The notes: generated by a model from the sequence alone, not told the origin. Shown: positions 25,838 through 35,577, counted from the stretch's first letter. The stretch is 64,000 bases of DNA from Pediococcus inopinatus (GCF_002982135.1 NZ_CP019982.1:1-64000); one strand, 5' to 3'. Numbers and translations are program-made.

Positions 25838-26767
25838 ATGCGAAAATATGCGATTATTGGGGTCGGCCACGTTGGGGCGACCATTGCTTATACATTAGTT
25901 TGTAAAGGAATTGCGGATGAATTAGTCTTGATTGATACTAATGCGGCTAAAGCTCGCGCAGAGCAATTAGATTTACAAGACGCTCAAGCCCGTTTAGATA
26001 GTCGAACGATTATTAAAATCAATGACTATCATGAATTAGACGACACGGATATTTTATTTGTTACTAGCGGCAACATTCACGCGTTAGACCATGCTTCCGG
26101 TAACCGATGGGCTGAATTTGAATATACGAAGCAAATCGTTCAAGATATCGCTCCGAAAGTTAAAGCAACCAAATTTAATGGCGTGGTCATCGATACAATG
26201 AATCCGTGAGACGCAATTACTCACTATTTCCAACGTGCAACGGGATTAACACGCCAACAGGTCTTTGGGACTGGGACTTTCTTGGATACGGCGCGTATGC
26301 AAAAGGTTGTCGCAGAAGCCTTCGACTGTGATCCAAAAAACATTAGCGGGTATGTTTACGGTGAACACGGCGAATCACAATTCAGCGCGTGGTCAACGGT
26401 TCAGGTTAACGGTATTCCAATTACATCCTTGGTTGATAAGTATCATTTGGACTTAGATGCACTTGAGGCAGCTGCACGCCATGGTGGCTGGGCGGTTCAT
26501 TCTGGTAAGGGTTATACCAGTTTTGCCATTGCCACTTGCGCGGTTAAATTAAGTGAAGCGGTCTTTACAAATGCTCGCTTAGCATGCCCGGTCTCTGCGT
26601 ATAGTGAGACCTTTTGGACGTATGTTGGTCAGCCAGCAATCATTGGCAAAGATGGAGTCGAGAGTGTGACGACGCTTGCTCTGACTGCTGATGAACAAGC
26701 TAAGTTCCGTAATTCAGCGGACACGATTATCGAGAAATTCCACGCCTTTGATGACGTCTTAAGGTAG
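25838..26767 (+). pseudogene. L-2-hydroxyisocaproate dehydrogenase-like gene with nonsense codon
   Basis: Member of the L-lactate/L-2-hydroxyacid dehydrogenase family. N-terminal NAD-binding AIIGVGHVGATIAYTL, then VLIDTNAAKARAEQ, GVVIDTMNP, FGTGTFLDTARM and the active-site histidine in YGEHGESQ. At 26207 the codon after NP is TGA; the family reads NPCD here, so a Cys codon (TGC/TGT) has become a stop. The frame is otherwise clean for 310 codons. The 3' end is cut by the ISLpl1-type copy at 26763. Confidence 0.85.
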
Positions 26768-27805
26768 ATTGCAAATTTAATCCGAATTTTTGGACAAATT
26801 TGTCAGCATAACCTGATACGGTGTTTGCCAGTCGAGTATTTTAAGCGGTCGCTGGTTAATTTGGAGTAACGTCGTCGTTAAATCTTGAGCACTAATGTGC
26901 TCAAAACGAGTCCCTTTAGGATAAAAATAACGTAAATTCCGATTAAAGCGTTCATTACTACCACGTTCAGCTGGCGTATAAGCATGGCAGTAATAGGTCT
27001 TAATACCATATTGTGCTTCAAGTGATACTAGCCCACTAAACTCAGTGCCACGGTCCACAGTAAAGCTGTGCACCGGACCATTAAAAGTGGTTAGGAACTT
27101 AGTTAGGGCTTCATTAACAGTCGCTGTCGTCCGATCTTTTAACCGGTATGCCCAAAGGAACCGTGATTTTCGATCGATTAAAGTTAATAAAACTGCCTTA
27201 CTATGCCCACGAGGACCAACCACTGTATCTAGTTCAAAATCGCCGATGCGATTACGTTGATTAATCATCATGGGACGCTGTTCAATTGATCGCCCCAAAG
27301 ATTGATTATATTTGGATCGTTGGTCAACGTTACGCCGTTGGCGTACGCCATGTTCAGGTAGATCATTCAAGGAGAAACCAATTCTCCCCTGATTTAGCCA
27401 ATTATAAATAGATTTAGTAGCTAGTTTAAATTTGTGAGCAATCATTCCTGGTGACCAGCTTAGACGTAAATGGTTGAGAATTTTTTGCTTTAACTCATCG
27501 CTCAGCTTAGTTTTCCGACTACATCGTGATCGCTTGTATTCGGCATCTGTTTGGGCTAATTCAGCCTGATAAGGTTGACATCGAGCTAATTCATAAGAAA
27601 TTGTGGCAGGTGATCGGTTCAGCCGAACGCCCATTTGGATATTGGACAGCCCTAGTTCACAAAAGGTTTCGATTTTAATTCGTTCGGAATAGGTTATACT
27701 AGACAAAAGATCAGCTCCTAAAAGATGGGTTTGTGGTAAACACCATTTTAAAGGAAGCTGATCTTTTTTGTCCGAACAGCGTTCGGATTAATTTTACAAT
27801 CTACC
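26763..27805 (-). mobile_element. ISLpl1-type IS30-family element, copy 2
   Basis: The same ends as copy 1 but in the opposite direction, about 5 kb away. The two copies form an inverted pair around amt and the dehydrogenase. Confidence 0.9.
26777..27706 (-). CDS. IS30-family transposase (ISLpl1 type), copy 2
   Basis: 309 aa with the same domains as copy 1 (RSPATISYELARCQPY, GDFELDTVVGPRGHSK, PAERGSNERFNRNLRYFYPK). It has a few substitutions and no defect that I can see. Confidence 0.92.
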   Translation of the reverse strand: MSSITYSERIKIETFCELGLSNIQMGVRLNRSPATISYELARCQPYQAELAQTDAEYKRSRCSRKTKLSDELKQKILNHLRLSWSPGMIAHKFKLATKSIYNWLNQGRIGFSLNDLPEHGVRQRRNVDQRSKYNQSLGRSIEQRPMMINQRNRIGDFELDTVVGPRGHSKAVLLTLIDRKSRFLWAYRLKDRTTATVNEALTKFLTTFNGPVHSFTVDRGTEFSGLVSLEAQYGIKTYYCHAYTPAERGSNERFNRNLRYFYPKGTRFEHISAQDLTTTLLQINQRPLKILDWQTPYQVMLTNLSKNSD

Positions 27806-28023
27806 ATTTCTCAATAGCTTTTAAATATTCTAAGATTTTGATATGCAAAATACTTAGTTTGCCGGCAAGCAATGAGTTTATTAAAGTAGTTGCCAATGCC
27901 GGATATAACGGGATGGTACCTGTCGGAAATACATTTACATTAAGTGGCAATTTGAAGGCAATACCATCCCGTCAGTCGAATGGAAAGCTTAATTAATAGA
28001 TAAAAATATTTCTATAAAAAGGT
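27806..28023 (+). pseudogene. gene remnant, 3' end only
   Basis: A frame running out of the IS element to TAA at 27994 ends NEFIKVVANAGYNGMVPVG, NTFTLSGNLKAIPSRQSNGK, LN. It has the look of a real protein end but I do not recognise it. An inverted repeat GGGATGGTA/TACCATCCC (27909 and 27961) lies inside. Confidence 0.35.
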
Positions 28024-28060
28024 CCGTTAGAAAATTATTGATTTCTAACGAATCTTTTTT
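28024..28060. terminator. terminator
   Basis: CGTTAGAAA and TTTCTAACG pair around ATTATTGA, then AATCTTTTTT. It reads rightward, ending the remnant's transcript before the convergent GntR gene. Confidence 0.65.
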
Positions 28061-28075
28061 GTATTTATGGATTTT

Positions 28076-28816
28076 TTAAATTTGCAACCCATTGCTACTC
28101 AACGTATTGTTGATTACAATTACACCGCCTTTATCATAGCGATGGCGTGTTTGCGAATATTCGAAAGGTCGGCCGTCCGATAAATGAACAGTTTGAGAAA
28201 CTTGGAGAATTGGTTCGTTGTGTGTGCATTTTAGATAGTCCTGATCATTCTTTCTGGAAACATCTGCTGTAATTTTTCGAATGGAGCTACCGATTTTTAA
28301 GCCCAAAGTTGATTCGATAAATGTGTAAATTGAACCACTAGCAATTTTTTCGGTTAGGTTTTGGATAACGGATAACGGCATGATTGAATGATCTAATTCA
28401 TAGGGTTCGTTGTCAATATTTCGTAACCGAAGAATATCGTAAACAGGGGTGGAATCAGAAATTGATAACCGCTTTTGTTCATGGACAGACGGCAATCGTA
28501 TTTCAAATTTAAGCACCTTTGTGGTTACTTTTCCACGACCCTCAAATAATTTGGTGGTTCCTTCATATTGACTAGATAGAATATCAAGCGTTGAGCGTGA
28601 ATTGGGAGCAACGGTTGTGCCGCTTCCTTGCCGACGCAAAATTAAATTGGTATTTGATAATTCATCAAGTGCCTTTTGAATGGTGACACGTGAGGTATGA
28701 AATTCATCAGCCAATTCTTTTTGACTGGGAAGATGTTGACCCGCTACGTAATCACCCTTTTTTATGCGTTCTTTTAGCGTATTTGCAATTTGATTATATT
28801 GACTGATAAGGCACAC
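28076..28816 (-). CDS. GntR-family (HutC/UTRA) regulator of the beta-glucoside operon
   Basis: About 246 aa. The N-terminal GntR winged helix (residues ~5-70, LKERIKKGDYVAGQHLPSQK, SRVTIQKALDELSNTNLILR) is followed by a UTRA ligand-binding domain. It is divergent from the phospho-beta-glucosidase and is probably its repressor, released by a phosphorylated sugar. The likely start is GTG at 28816 behind AGGAAGAGG; spacing is tight, so the start is uncertain. Confidence 0.85.
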   Translation of the reverse strand: MCLISQYNQIANTLKERIKKGDYVAGQHLPSQKELADEFHTSRVTIQKALDELSNTNLILRRQGSGTTVAPNSRSTLDILSSQYEGTTKLFEGRGKVTTKVLKFEIRLPSVHEQKRLSISDSTPVYDILRLRNIDNEPYELDHSIMPLSVIQNLTEKIASGSIYTFIESTLGLKIGSSIRKITADVSRKNDQDYLKCTHNEPILQVSQTVHLSDGRPFEYSQTRHRYDKGGVIVINNTLSSNGLQI

Positions 28817-28946
28817 CCTCTTCCTAATGATAATTTTAGCATATTAATTTATTTATCCAAATGAATTATTTGAGTTATCAATATAAATATTTGACTTTAC
28901 AAATTTAAAATATGAGTTAAAATGATAATCATAAAGGAGGCAGGCA
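28817..28946. promoter_or_regulatory. divergent promoter region, GntR/bgl
   Basis: A very AT-rich 130 bp. TTGACT near 28891 is a -35 candidate for the glucosidase operon, with AT-rich -10 options 17-20 bases later. Dyads such as AAATATTT could bind the GntR protein. AAAGGAGG precedes the glucosidase ATG. Confidence 0.5.
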
Positions 28947-30317
28947 ATGAAAAATTCAAAGTTTTTGTGGGGAAATTCGGTTTCGAGTATGCAAACCGAA
29001 GGAGCCTGGGATAAAGATGGCAAAGGGCTATCCGTGTATGATGTGAAAGAAGCCACAGCAACTTCTTCTGATTGGAAAGTTGCTATTGATGAATATCATC
29101 GCTATGAAGAAGATTTTGATTTAATGAAAAATGCTGGCATGAATTGTTACCGCTTCCAGATTTCATGGTCGCGAGTAATTCCAACTGGTGACGGTGAGGT
29201 GAATCAAGCCGGACTTGATTATTATATTCAGTTCGTGGAGGCACTTTTAAAACGGAATTTGGTACCGGTAGTATGTTTATATCATTTTGACATGCCCTTG
29301 GCGCTTGCCAAAAAAGAAAATGGGTTTGTTAGCGATTATGTGCGCGATGCGTTTGTCAGATTTTCTAAAATAGTTATTAAAGCGCTGGCAAGTAAGGTAC
29401 AGTACTGGATTCCTTTTAATGAACAGAATTGCACGATGTTTGAAGAAGGTTTTCAAAATAGTGGCTATTTAAAGGGACAAAAAAGTGTGGGAGATCAATA
29501 CAAAATCGCAACTAATAGTCTAATTGCTTATGCTGAAATTGCAGACTATGTACATACTTTTGATGGGTTACAGGTAGGCGGCATGGTTGCTTATCAAGAA
29601 ATGTATCCCAACACACCCAAACCACAAGATGTAATGGTTACACGTAAAGCCAATGAGTTTATTAACGAAGATTTTCTTTCCTTTTTCGCGACTGGCAAAC
29701 GATCTGGTGAAGTGATCCAATTTATGAAAACCAATGGGTTAACAGACCTGGTCAATCAACTCGAAGATAAGGTACATCAATTAAATAATGTTAAAAGTGA
29801 TTTCTTAGCATTTAGTTATTACTATAGCTTAGTAATTGATGCCACAAAGATCGCACCCAATGTGGCGCCCAATTATTATATGAGTCAAGGAAAAGTCTTG
29901 AATCCCAATTTGGCAACATCAGAATATGGCTGGCAGATTGACGCCCAAGGTTTTCGTAATTGTATTGCCAAAATGGCTGATCGTTATCGACTTCCAATTT
30001 TTCCGGTAGAAAATGGGATTGGTGCGCAAGAGGTCTGGGATGGTGAACATGAAATTCAAGATGATTATCGTATTCAATATCATCAAGAACATATCAAGGC
30101 TATGAAAGATGCCATGCAAATCGATGGTGCTGATGTGATTGGTTATCTTGGTTGGGGATTGATTGATATTCCAAGTTCGACTGGGAATATGGAGAAACGC
30201 TACGGACTAGTATATGTCAATCGGGGCAATCATGATCTTCGTGATTTAAGCCGAACACCTAAAAAAAGTTATTACTGGTTTAAGAAAATGATTGCAGAAG
30301 AAAAAGAATTAAGGTGA
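28947..30317 (+). CDS. 6-phospho-beta-glucosidase (GH1)
   Basis: 456 aa, full GH1 length. The acid/base glutamate is in WIPFNEQN (E159; NEP in most relatives) and the nucleophile in PVENGIG (E355). FLWGNSVSSMQTEGAW and YRFQISWSRVIPTG are typical of the phospho-glucosidase branch. It hydrolyses the phosphorylated disaccharide delivered by the PTS permease 9 bp downstream. It has a clear AAAGGAGG ribosome site. Confidence 0.92.
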   Translation: MKNSKFLWGNSVSSMQTEGAWDKDGKGLSVYDVKEATATSSDWKVAIDEYHRYEEDFDLMKNAGMNCYRFQISWSRVIPTGDGEVNQAGLDYYIQFVEALLKRNLVPVVCLYHFDMPLALAKKENGFVSDYVRDAFVRFSKIVIKALASKVQYWIPFNEQNCTMFEEGFQNSGYLKGQKSVGDQYKIATNSLIAYAEIADYVHTFDGLQVGGMVAYQEMYPNTPKPQDVMVTRKANEFINEDFLSFFATGKRSGEVIQFMKTNGLTDLVNQLEDKVHQLNNVKSDFLAFSYYYSLVIDATKIAPNVAPNYYMSQGKVLNPNLATSEYGWQIDAQGFRNCIAKMADRYRLPIFPVENGIGAQEVWDGEHEIQDDYRIQYHQEHIKAMKDAMQIDGADVIGYLGWGLIDIPSSTGNMEKRYGLVYVNRGNHDLRDLSRTPKKSYYWFKKMIAEEKELR

Positions 30318-30326
30318 GGTGCAAAT

Positions 30327-31640
30327 ATGAAAAATAATGGGATTGGTAAGAAATTTATCGATAATTTTACCAAGGTATCTATAAAAATTGGCAATCAAAT
30401 TCATTTGCGTTCTTTACGAGATGCATTTGCGATGATTATGCCGTTATTTATTTTAGCTGGAATAGGGGTTCTTATTAATAATGTGATTTTTACATTGTTT
30501 TTTAAAGGAACAACATTAGCTAATTTTCAAACATTTGGTAATTTGCTGGTTAATGGCACGCTAAACATTGCGGGATTGTTGATTGCCCCGGTAGTTGGGT
30601 ATTGTTTAGCGAAAAATCGTGGTTTCAATAACGTTTTAGGGTCAGCAATTATTTCACTAGCAGGGTTGGTTGTCATGATGCCGGTTACACTGCAAGCCGT
30701 TCCGACTGGAAAAACAGCGTCAGTTAATATTACGGGATTTTTATCATTTTCAAATGTTGGTGTTACGGGTATGTTTGCCGGAATTATTATTGGTTTAGTG
30801 GCAACGGAATTATTCATCAGGTTATCCCGTGTAAAAAAATTCCGGATTAACCTTGGTGAGAATGTGCCACCAGCTGTTAGCGATTCATTCATGACGTTAA
30901 TTCCAACAATTGTGGTTTTAAGTTTACTAGCTATTATTGCAGCATTATTAACTGTGTTGGCACATACAGACATGATTAAGTTGATTACCATGGTTATTCA
31001 AGAACCGTTACGACGTGTAAACACCAGTTTACCAGGCTTCTTGTTGATCTATAGTGTTGGTAACCTATTGTTTGGTTTTGGTATTCATCAAGCTGTCATT
31101 AATGGAACATTGCTTGATCCAGTCCTTTTGATTAATACCAATAAGAATATGCAGGCATTCGCTGCCGGTCATCACGTGCCTTACATTATTACAAGTGTTT
31201 TTCGTGATACATTTGGAATGTTTGGCGGAACGGGAAGTACGATTTGTTTACTAATTGCGACAATCATTTTTTCAAGAATGAAATCAAGTCGTCAAATTAC
31301 CGGATTATCGTTTGTCCCAGGACTATTCAATATTAATGAACCGGTTATTTATGGTTATCCCATTGTGTTTAATTTGCCACTGTTAATTCCATTTGTTCTA
31401 ACACCGATAATTGCCTTATTGTTTGCTTATTTCTGTACAGCAGTTGGTTTTATGAACCGAACTGTGGTGATGGTTCCTTGGACAACGCCACCTTTGATTA
31501 ACGGATTTTTGGCAACTGGTGGTGATTGGCGTGCCGTCGTGGTTCAATTAATTTCCATTCTTTTCGGGATTTTCTTCTATTTACCATTTATGAAGATTTC
31601 TGAAGGGGTCATGATGCGTCAGGCAGAAGAAGAGAATTAG
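30327..31640 (+). CDS. PTS permease EIIC, cellobiose/beta-glucoside type
   Basis: 437 aa. A multi-helix EIIC domain (LRDAFAMIMPLFILAGIGVL, GIHQAVINGTLLDPVL and FNINEPVIYGYPIVFNLPLL, the conserved INEP-type loop). It imports and phosphorylates a beta-glucoside with partner IIA/IIB proteins, which are absent here and must come from elsewhere in the cell. Same operon as the glucosidase. Confidence 0.9.
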   Translation: MKNNGIGKKFIDNFTKVSIKIGNQIHLRSLRDAFAMIMPLFILAGIGVLINNVIFTLFFKGTTLANFQTFGNLLVNGTLNIAGLLIAPVVGYCLAKNRGFNNVLGSAIISLAGLVVMMPVTLQAVPTGKTASVNITGFLSFSNVGVTGMFAGIIIGLVATELFIRLSRVKKFRINLGENVPPAVSDSFMTLIPTIVVLSLLAIIAALLTVLAHTDMIKLITMVIQEPLRRVNTSLPGFLLIYSVGNLLFGFGIHQAVINGTLLDPVLLINTNKNMQAFAAGHHVPYIITSVFRDTFGMFGGTGSTICLLIATIIFSRMKSSRQITGLSFVPGLFNINEPVIYGYPIVFNLPLLIPFVLTPIIALLFAYFCTAVGFMNRTVVMVPWTTPPLINGFLATGGDWRAVVVQLISILFGIFFYLPFMKISEGVMMRQAEEEN

Positions 31641-31685
31641 TTAAAGTTAGTAGCGTGAGATAAAAAATAATTAAGAGAATTGAGC

Positions 31686-31718
31686 AAGACCACGTCATCA
31701 CGATATGGTCTTTTTTTA
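31686..31718 (+). terminator. terminator of the bgl operon
   Basis: AAGACCA and TGGTCTT pair around a 13-base loop, then TTTTTT. Confidence 0.65.
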
Positions 31719-31878
31719 TGGCTTTTGAAAATGTAGACTACCATCTTAGTGATTTAACATGCTTTTGTTTGGTCAATCCAAGTTCATTAAAAACGGGTGG
31801 ATGTAAGCTGATTCCTGAGACAACTTTTAAGAGAGGGTATAATGAATAAATCGTCTCTCAAAAGGAAGGAATTTTTAC

Positions 31879-32130
31879 ATGCCAACTCGTTACGACAAAG
31901 AATTCAAACAAAACATTATCAAACTATATAAGCAAGGCGAATCAGTTGCCCAACTGGCCAGAGAATATGGCATTGGCTATTCAACAGTTCATAAGTGGAT
32001 CCAGGGCCAGGCCAAAACTCAATCCGGTAAATCGCCAGACGAAATCAAAGCGATGGAAAAGCGACTGGCTTCGCTGTCTGAGGAGAACGAAATCCTAAAA
32101 AAAGCCCTGGGCTTCCTTGCGCAGAAGTAA
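31879..32130 (+). CDS. IS3-family OrfA
   Basis: 83 aa: HTH (VAQLAREYGIGYSTVHKWIQ) plus leucine zipper (LASLSEENEILKKALGFL). The AAAGGAAGG leader is typical. Confidence 0.88.
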   Translation: MPTRYDKEFKQNIIKLYKQGESVAQLAREYGIGYSTVHKWIQGQAKTQSGKSPDEIKAMEKRLASLSEENEILKKALGFLAQK

Positions 32131-32183
32131 CCAACATCTTTGATTACATTCACCAAGAAAGCCATCACCACCAGGTAACCAAG

Positions 32184-33026
32184 ATGTGCCGAATCCTCGG
32201 TGTTTCCAGAGCTCAGTATTATCGTTATCGATCCCCCAAACCTTCAAAACGCCGGGCCGAAGATGTGGACTTGAAACAACAGATTCTGCGGATCTTTGCG
32301 GAATTTAAGCAGCGATATGGTGTTATGAAGATCCACCATGAATTGAATCTGGAACTTCAACCACTGCAGCTTCGGTGCAGTCCACGACGGATTTCCCGGC
32401 TCATGAAGGAACTGGATATCCACTCCGTTACCGTCAATAAGTGGAAAGCGGCTTCGGCTTCCAAAACCAAGGTTGAACAGCGTCCCAACTTGCTTAAGCA
32501 GGATTTCTCGACCACTGGTTTAAATCAAAAATGGACCGCTGATATGACCTATATTCAAACGAAGCGTAATGGCTGGTGTTACTTATCAACCATCATGGAC
32601 CTGCACTCACGACGGATTATCGGCTATTCGTTCTCAAAAAAGATGGATACTGATTTAGTCTTAAAGACCCTTGAAAGCGCGGTTAAAAATCGAACCATTA
32701 CTGGGGACCTGATTATCCATACGGATTTAGGATCACAGTATACCAGCGATGATTACAATCAACGTTTAACTGAACTACATATCCGCCACTCATACAGCCG
32801 TAAGGGTTGTCCGTATGATAATGCGCCAATGGAATCCTTTCACGCTTCCCTCAAAAAGGAATGTGTTTATCCAGTGCCGGTCTTTGAAGATTATGAAACT
32901 GCCGCTGCCGTCCTTTTTGAATATGTGCATGCTTTCTACAATAGGAAGAGAATTCATAGTTCACTGGGCTACCAGACCCCCTTACAAGTTGAAATTGCAA
33001 CACTTACGAGCCAAATGGCCGCCTGA
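32184..33026 (+). CDS. IS3-family OrfB transposase
   Basis: 280 aa with the integrase core intact (WTADMTYIQTKRNGW, IIHTDLGSQYTS, YDNAPMESFHASLKKE). It lies in another frame than OrfA, so it is made as a frameshift fusion as in other IS3 elements. Confidence 0.88.
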   Translation: MCRILGVSRAQYYRYRSPKPSKRRAEDVDLKQQILRIFAEFKQRYGVMKIHHELNLELQPLQLRCSPRRISRLMKELDIHSVTVNKWKAASASKTKVEQRPNLLKQDFSTTGLNQKWTADMTYIQTKRNGWCYLSTIMDLHSRRIIGYSFSKKMDTDLVLKTLESAVKNRTITGDLIIHTDLGSQYTSDDYNQRLTELHIRHSYSRKGCPYDNAPMESFHASLKKECVYPVPVFEDYETAAAVLFEYVHAFYNRKRIHSSLGYQTPLQVEIATLTSQMAA

Positions 33027-33148
33027 TTTAATGCTTTCCAGGGTTCAAATAAGTTATTAATCACGATTAATGATTTATTTGAGCTGTGGAGGGTAAACGC
33101 GGTTCTGAATGTCTCTTAAAATCTGTCTCAAATATTGACTTCAATCCA

Positions 33149-33370
33149 ATGGCCTGTATGAAAGTGAAGAGCCAGATTTCACAGAACAATTAAATTCCTA
33201 TAGTAAAGACTTAGCAAAGGAGATTATTCTTGATTTAATTGGAGCAACGGGTATTGATATACAAGAATTTGATAAATTAGCTATGAAGCTTTAGTTGTAC
33301 TAATTGCAAATGGGACTACGGAAACTTTTAATAGATTTATCGAAAAGTTCAGCTAATCACTGTTTTTTTT
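33149..33370 (+). pseudogene. gene end, cut by the IS3 element
   Basis: An open frame to TAG at 33293 ends with EEPDFTEQLNSYSKDLAKEI and GIDIQEFDKLAMKL, a natural-looking protein tail. A second short frame (VLIANGTTETFNRFIEKFS) follows and overlaps it. I do not recognise either. Confidence 0.35.
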
Positions 33371-33714
33371 GCATATGGTCAGGAGGTGGCGATATCATGA
33401 TTAATTCATAGTAAATACGGGTATGAGTTTCCGGAGTGGGCACAGGCGGGTGCTCGGCTCGATAAGATGGTGTAAGGATAATAGACGTCGTGCTAAATAG
33501 CGTGGCGTTTTTATTTTGCCCAAAATTTGGAGGTGGCCGGCATGGGCCAGATGGTAAATAGCAGATTGGGCCTTGTCAGTCGCACAGAGACACGTTGCTT
33601 GGGTGACTTAGAACATCAGCTTAAAGATGGACGGTGGTAACGTAAAAAGCCGCAGCGACCACATAAGCCGCGTATTACAGTGTGGAGAAAAAACAAGGTA
33701 ACAAGCGTGAAAAA
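33371..33714 (+). other. decayed small-ORF region
   Basis: Several short frames behind ribosome sites but broken by stops: HSKYGYEFPEWAQAGARLDK (about 33404-33473) and, after GGAGGTGGCCGGC, MGQMVNSRLGLVSRTETRCL from 33542 (32 codons) with a possible continuation RKKPQRPHKPRI. They look like remains of small plasmid genes. No function can be given. Confidence 0.3.
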
Positions 33715-33745
33715 ATAAAAGAAGACCAGATTTTGGTCTTCTTAA
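33715..33745. terminator. terminator
   Basis: AAGAAGACCA and TGGTCTTCTT around GATTT, with A and T runs on either side. Confidence 0.65.
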
Positions 33746-33762
33746 AAATGATAATTTATTTG

Positions 33763-35236
33763 GGCTCTATACTTTTTCCTGTTGATGAACTACCAATGTG
33801 GTAATCTATTAACAGGATTTTTTTGAAAAAAAAAGAGGCCCACAGGTCCCCACACACAAAAAAATCCACCCACTACAGCATCATCAAAGGATGTGAGAAA
33901 CCATGAACCCTATAGATAATAATATAAAATTTTCACTCAGTATTAAAGACCCAAATGTTATTTTTTTCAGTTATAAGCATCAATTCATAAAATCAAAACC
34001 TGCTAAAGTCTATGTTGCCAATGTAAAAGCCACTTATACAAGGTGTCCTCAATGTGGTTTTGAAAACTTTAGTCATAACGGACACTATGTGTCACGCGTT
34101 TCATATCCGTCGGCCAACGCTAGTGAGCCCGTCTATCTTGAACTTCATAAAGAACGATTAATCTGTAAAAATTGTGGAAACTCGGTAATGGCAACAACAG
34201 ACCTCGTCAATAAGTATTGTAATATTTCCAAAGCTACCAGACAAAAAATATTCATGCATCTTCAGGATGATCGTACTCAGACTAGTATTGCTTTAGACAA
34301 TAGTGTTTCTCCCAGTACCGTTTGTCGCTATTTAGACAACTATGATGATCTATTTCGGAGAAATTATCATTCTTTACCTGAGCACTTATCTATGGATGAA
34401 TTTCGTGGTGTTGGCGGCGATTTCCACTTTCTTTGTATTAACGGTGATGGTGATCATGAAATTCAACAGATCCTACCGGATCGCTTTAAACAAACTATTA
34501 TTGATTACTTTAATAAGTTTGACAGCACCGCTAGAAAGCAAGTAAAGACAGTTTCTCTGGACCTTAATAGTTACTATCAAGATATCGCCAGATTGGTATT
34601 TCCAAATGCCAAAATAATTGTCGATCGTTTTCATATTGTTGCGATGATGACTAGATCTTTTAACCAAAGTCGCGTTCAAATTATGAAAGAATACAAGAAA
34701 CAATCCAAGGAATATCGGATGCTTAAATTCTCCTGGAAACTTTATTTAAAACACTTCGATGAGCTTGAGATTAAAAAAACATTTTTCGATCGACACCTTA
34801 GGAAACAAGTAACTCAACTCGAAAGAGTTCAGTTAGGTCTAGATGTTGATGAAAGACTGTTAAATACTTATAACGCCATGCAAGGCATTATGATATGTCT
34901 TAAAAATCACGACAAAGATGGTCTTGTTCAATATTTATATAACAACGATAAGCTTAGCTCGCAAATGAAAGATGTTTTAACCACATTTAAAAAGAATCTT
35001 GAAATAGTCCTCAATGCCAGTGAATCAAAGTATTCTAATGGTCCAATTGAAGGGATCAATAGAATGATTAAGCAAATTCAAAGAACTGCCTTCGGTTTCC
35101 GAAATTATCACCACTTAGTTTCAAGAGTTAAATTACAACAAATGAGAACCAAACCAAACAAAAAGACACTGTTAGAAGTTGCATAACTTCTAACAGTGTC
35201 CCAAATTCATCTATCAACAGGATTTGACAAAGAGCC
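33763..35236 (+). mobile_element. complete ISL3-family element
   Basis: Ends GGCTCTATACTTTTTCCTGT at 33763 and, reversed, GGCTCTTTGTCAAATCCTGT from 35236. TTTATTTG on the left and TTTATTTA on the right are a 7/8 match at the junctions and probably the 8-bp target duplication. It inserted at the stop of csbD. Confidence 0.85.
33903..35186 (+). CDS. ISL3-family transposase
   Basis: 427 aa. Zinc fingers CPQCGFENFSHNG and CKNCGNS, HTH (SIALDNSVSPSTVCRYL) and the DDE core with LSMDEFRGVGGDFHFLCING, IIVDRFHIVAMMT and [21 protein letters not shown] different subgroup from the copy at 6780. It appears intact. Confidence 0.9.
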   Translation: MNPIDNNIKFSLSIKDPNVIFFSYKHQFIKSKPAKVYVANVKATYTRCPQCGFENFSHNGHYVSRVSYPSANASEPVYLELHKERLICKNCGNSVMATTDLVNKYCNISKATRQKIFMHLQDDRTQTSIALDNSVSPSTVCRYLDNYDDLFRRNYHSLPEHLSMDEFRGVGGDFHFLCINGDGDHEIQQILPDRFKQTIIDYFNKFDSTARKQVKTVSLDLNSYYQDIARLVFPNAKIIVDRFHIVAMMTRSFNQSRVQIMKEYKKQSKEYRMLKFSWKLYLKHFDELEIKKTFFDRHLRKQVTQLERVQLGLDVDERLLNTYNAMQGIMICLKNHDKDGLVQYLYNNDKLSSQMKDVLTTFKKNLEIVLNASESKYSNGPIEGINRMIKQIQRTAFGFRNYHHLVSRVKLQQMRTKPNKKTLLEVA

Positions 35237-35237
35237 T

Positions 35238-35453
35238 TTATTTATCGTCTTTATCTAACTTTTCCTTTACGTTATCAACCGTATCTTTAACAGCATCTTT
35301 GGCATCTGACAGTTTATCTTTAGCCTTACCTAGAATACCTTGACCCTTACCTTCAGCTTCGCGGGCCTTGTCGTTCGTAACCTTGCCTTCAACTTCTTTA
35401 GCTTTTCCACTTACCTTATCTTTGGTGCTATCAATTTTGTCATCTAGACTCAT
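35238..35453 (-). CDS. csbD: CsbD-family stress protein
   Basis: 71 aa from the ATG at 35453 (MSLDDKIDSTKDKVSGKAKE). The whole protein consists of charged, alanine-rich helical repeats typical of CsbD proteins, which are induced under general stress; the molecular role is unknown. It lies downstream of the Gls24/AmaP operon on the same strand, as a tail gene of that stress cluster. The ISL3 element starts two bases past its stop. Confidence 0.88.
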   Translation of the reverse strand: MSLDDKIDSTKDKVSGKAKEVEGKVTNDKAREAEGKGQGILGKAKDKLSDAKDAVKDTVDNVKEKLDKDDK

Positions 35454-35559
35454 AATATAACCTCCCATAATGTATTTGTTACAACAGTATTATTCCACAT
35501 TTTAATTTGCTTGTCTAATAAGGAGATCCTACAAGAGATAGTGTGAATGACACTTATAA

Positions 35560-35577
35560 GGTAGATTGCAAATTTAA
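35560..35577 (+). repeat. solitary ISLpl1-type tip
   Basis: GGTAGATTGCAAATTTAA is identical to the end of the element at 26763, yet no element follows. It is a footprint within the stress operon, between csbD and the small membrane gene. Confidence 0.65.

Larger units (their letters stand above)
31798..33148 (+). mobile_element. complete IS3-family element
   Basis: Imperfect ends of about 37 bp: TGGATGTAAGCTGATTCC...TGAGACA at 31798 and the complement of TGGATTGAAGTCAATATTT...GAGACA ending at 33148. OrfA and OrfB are intact. Its left end also occurs alone at 59694-59774, joined to an IS5 fragment. Confidence 0.85.
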
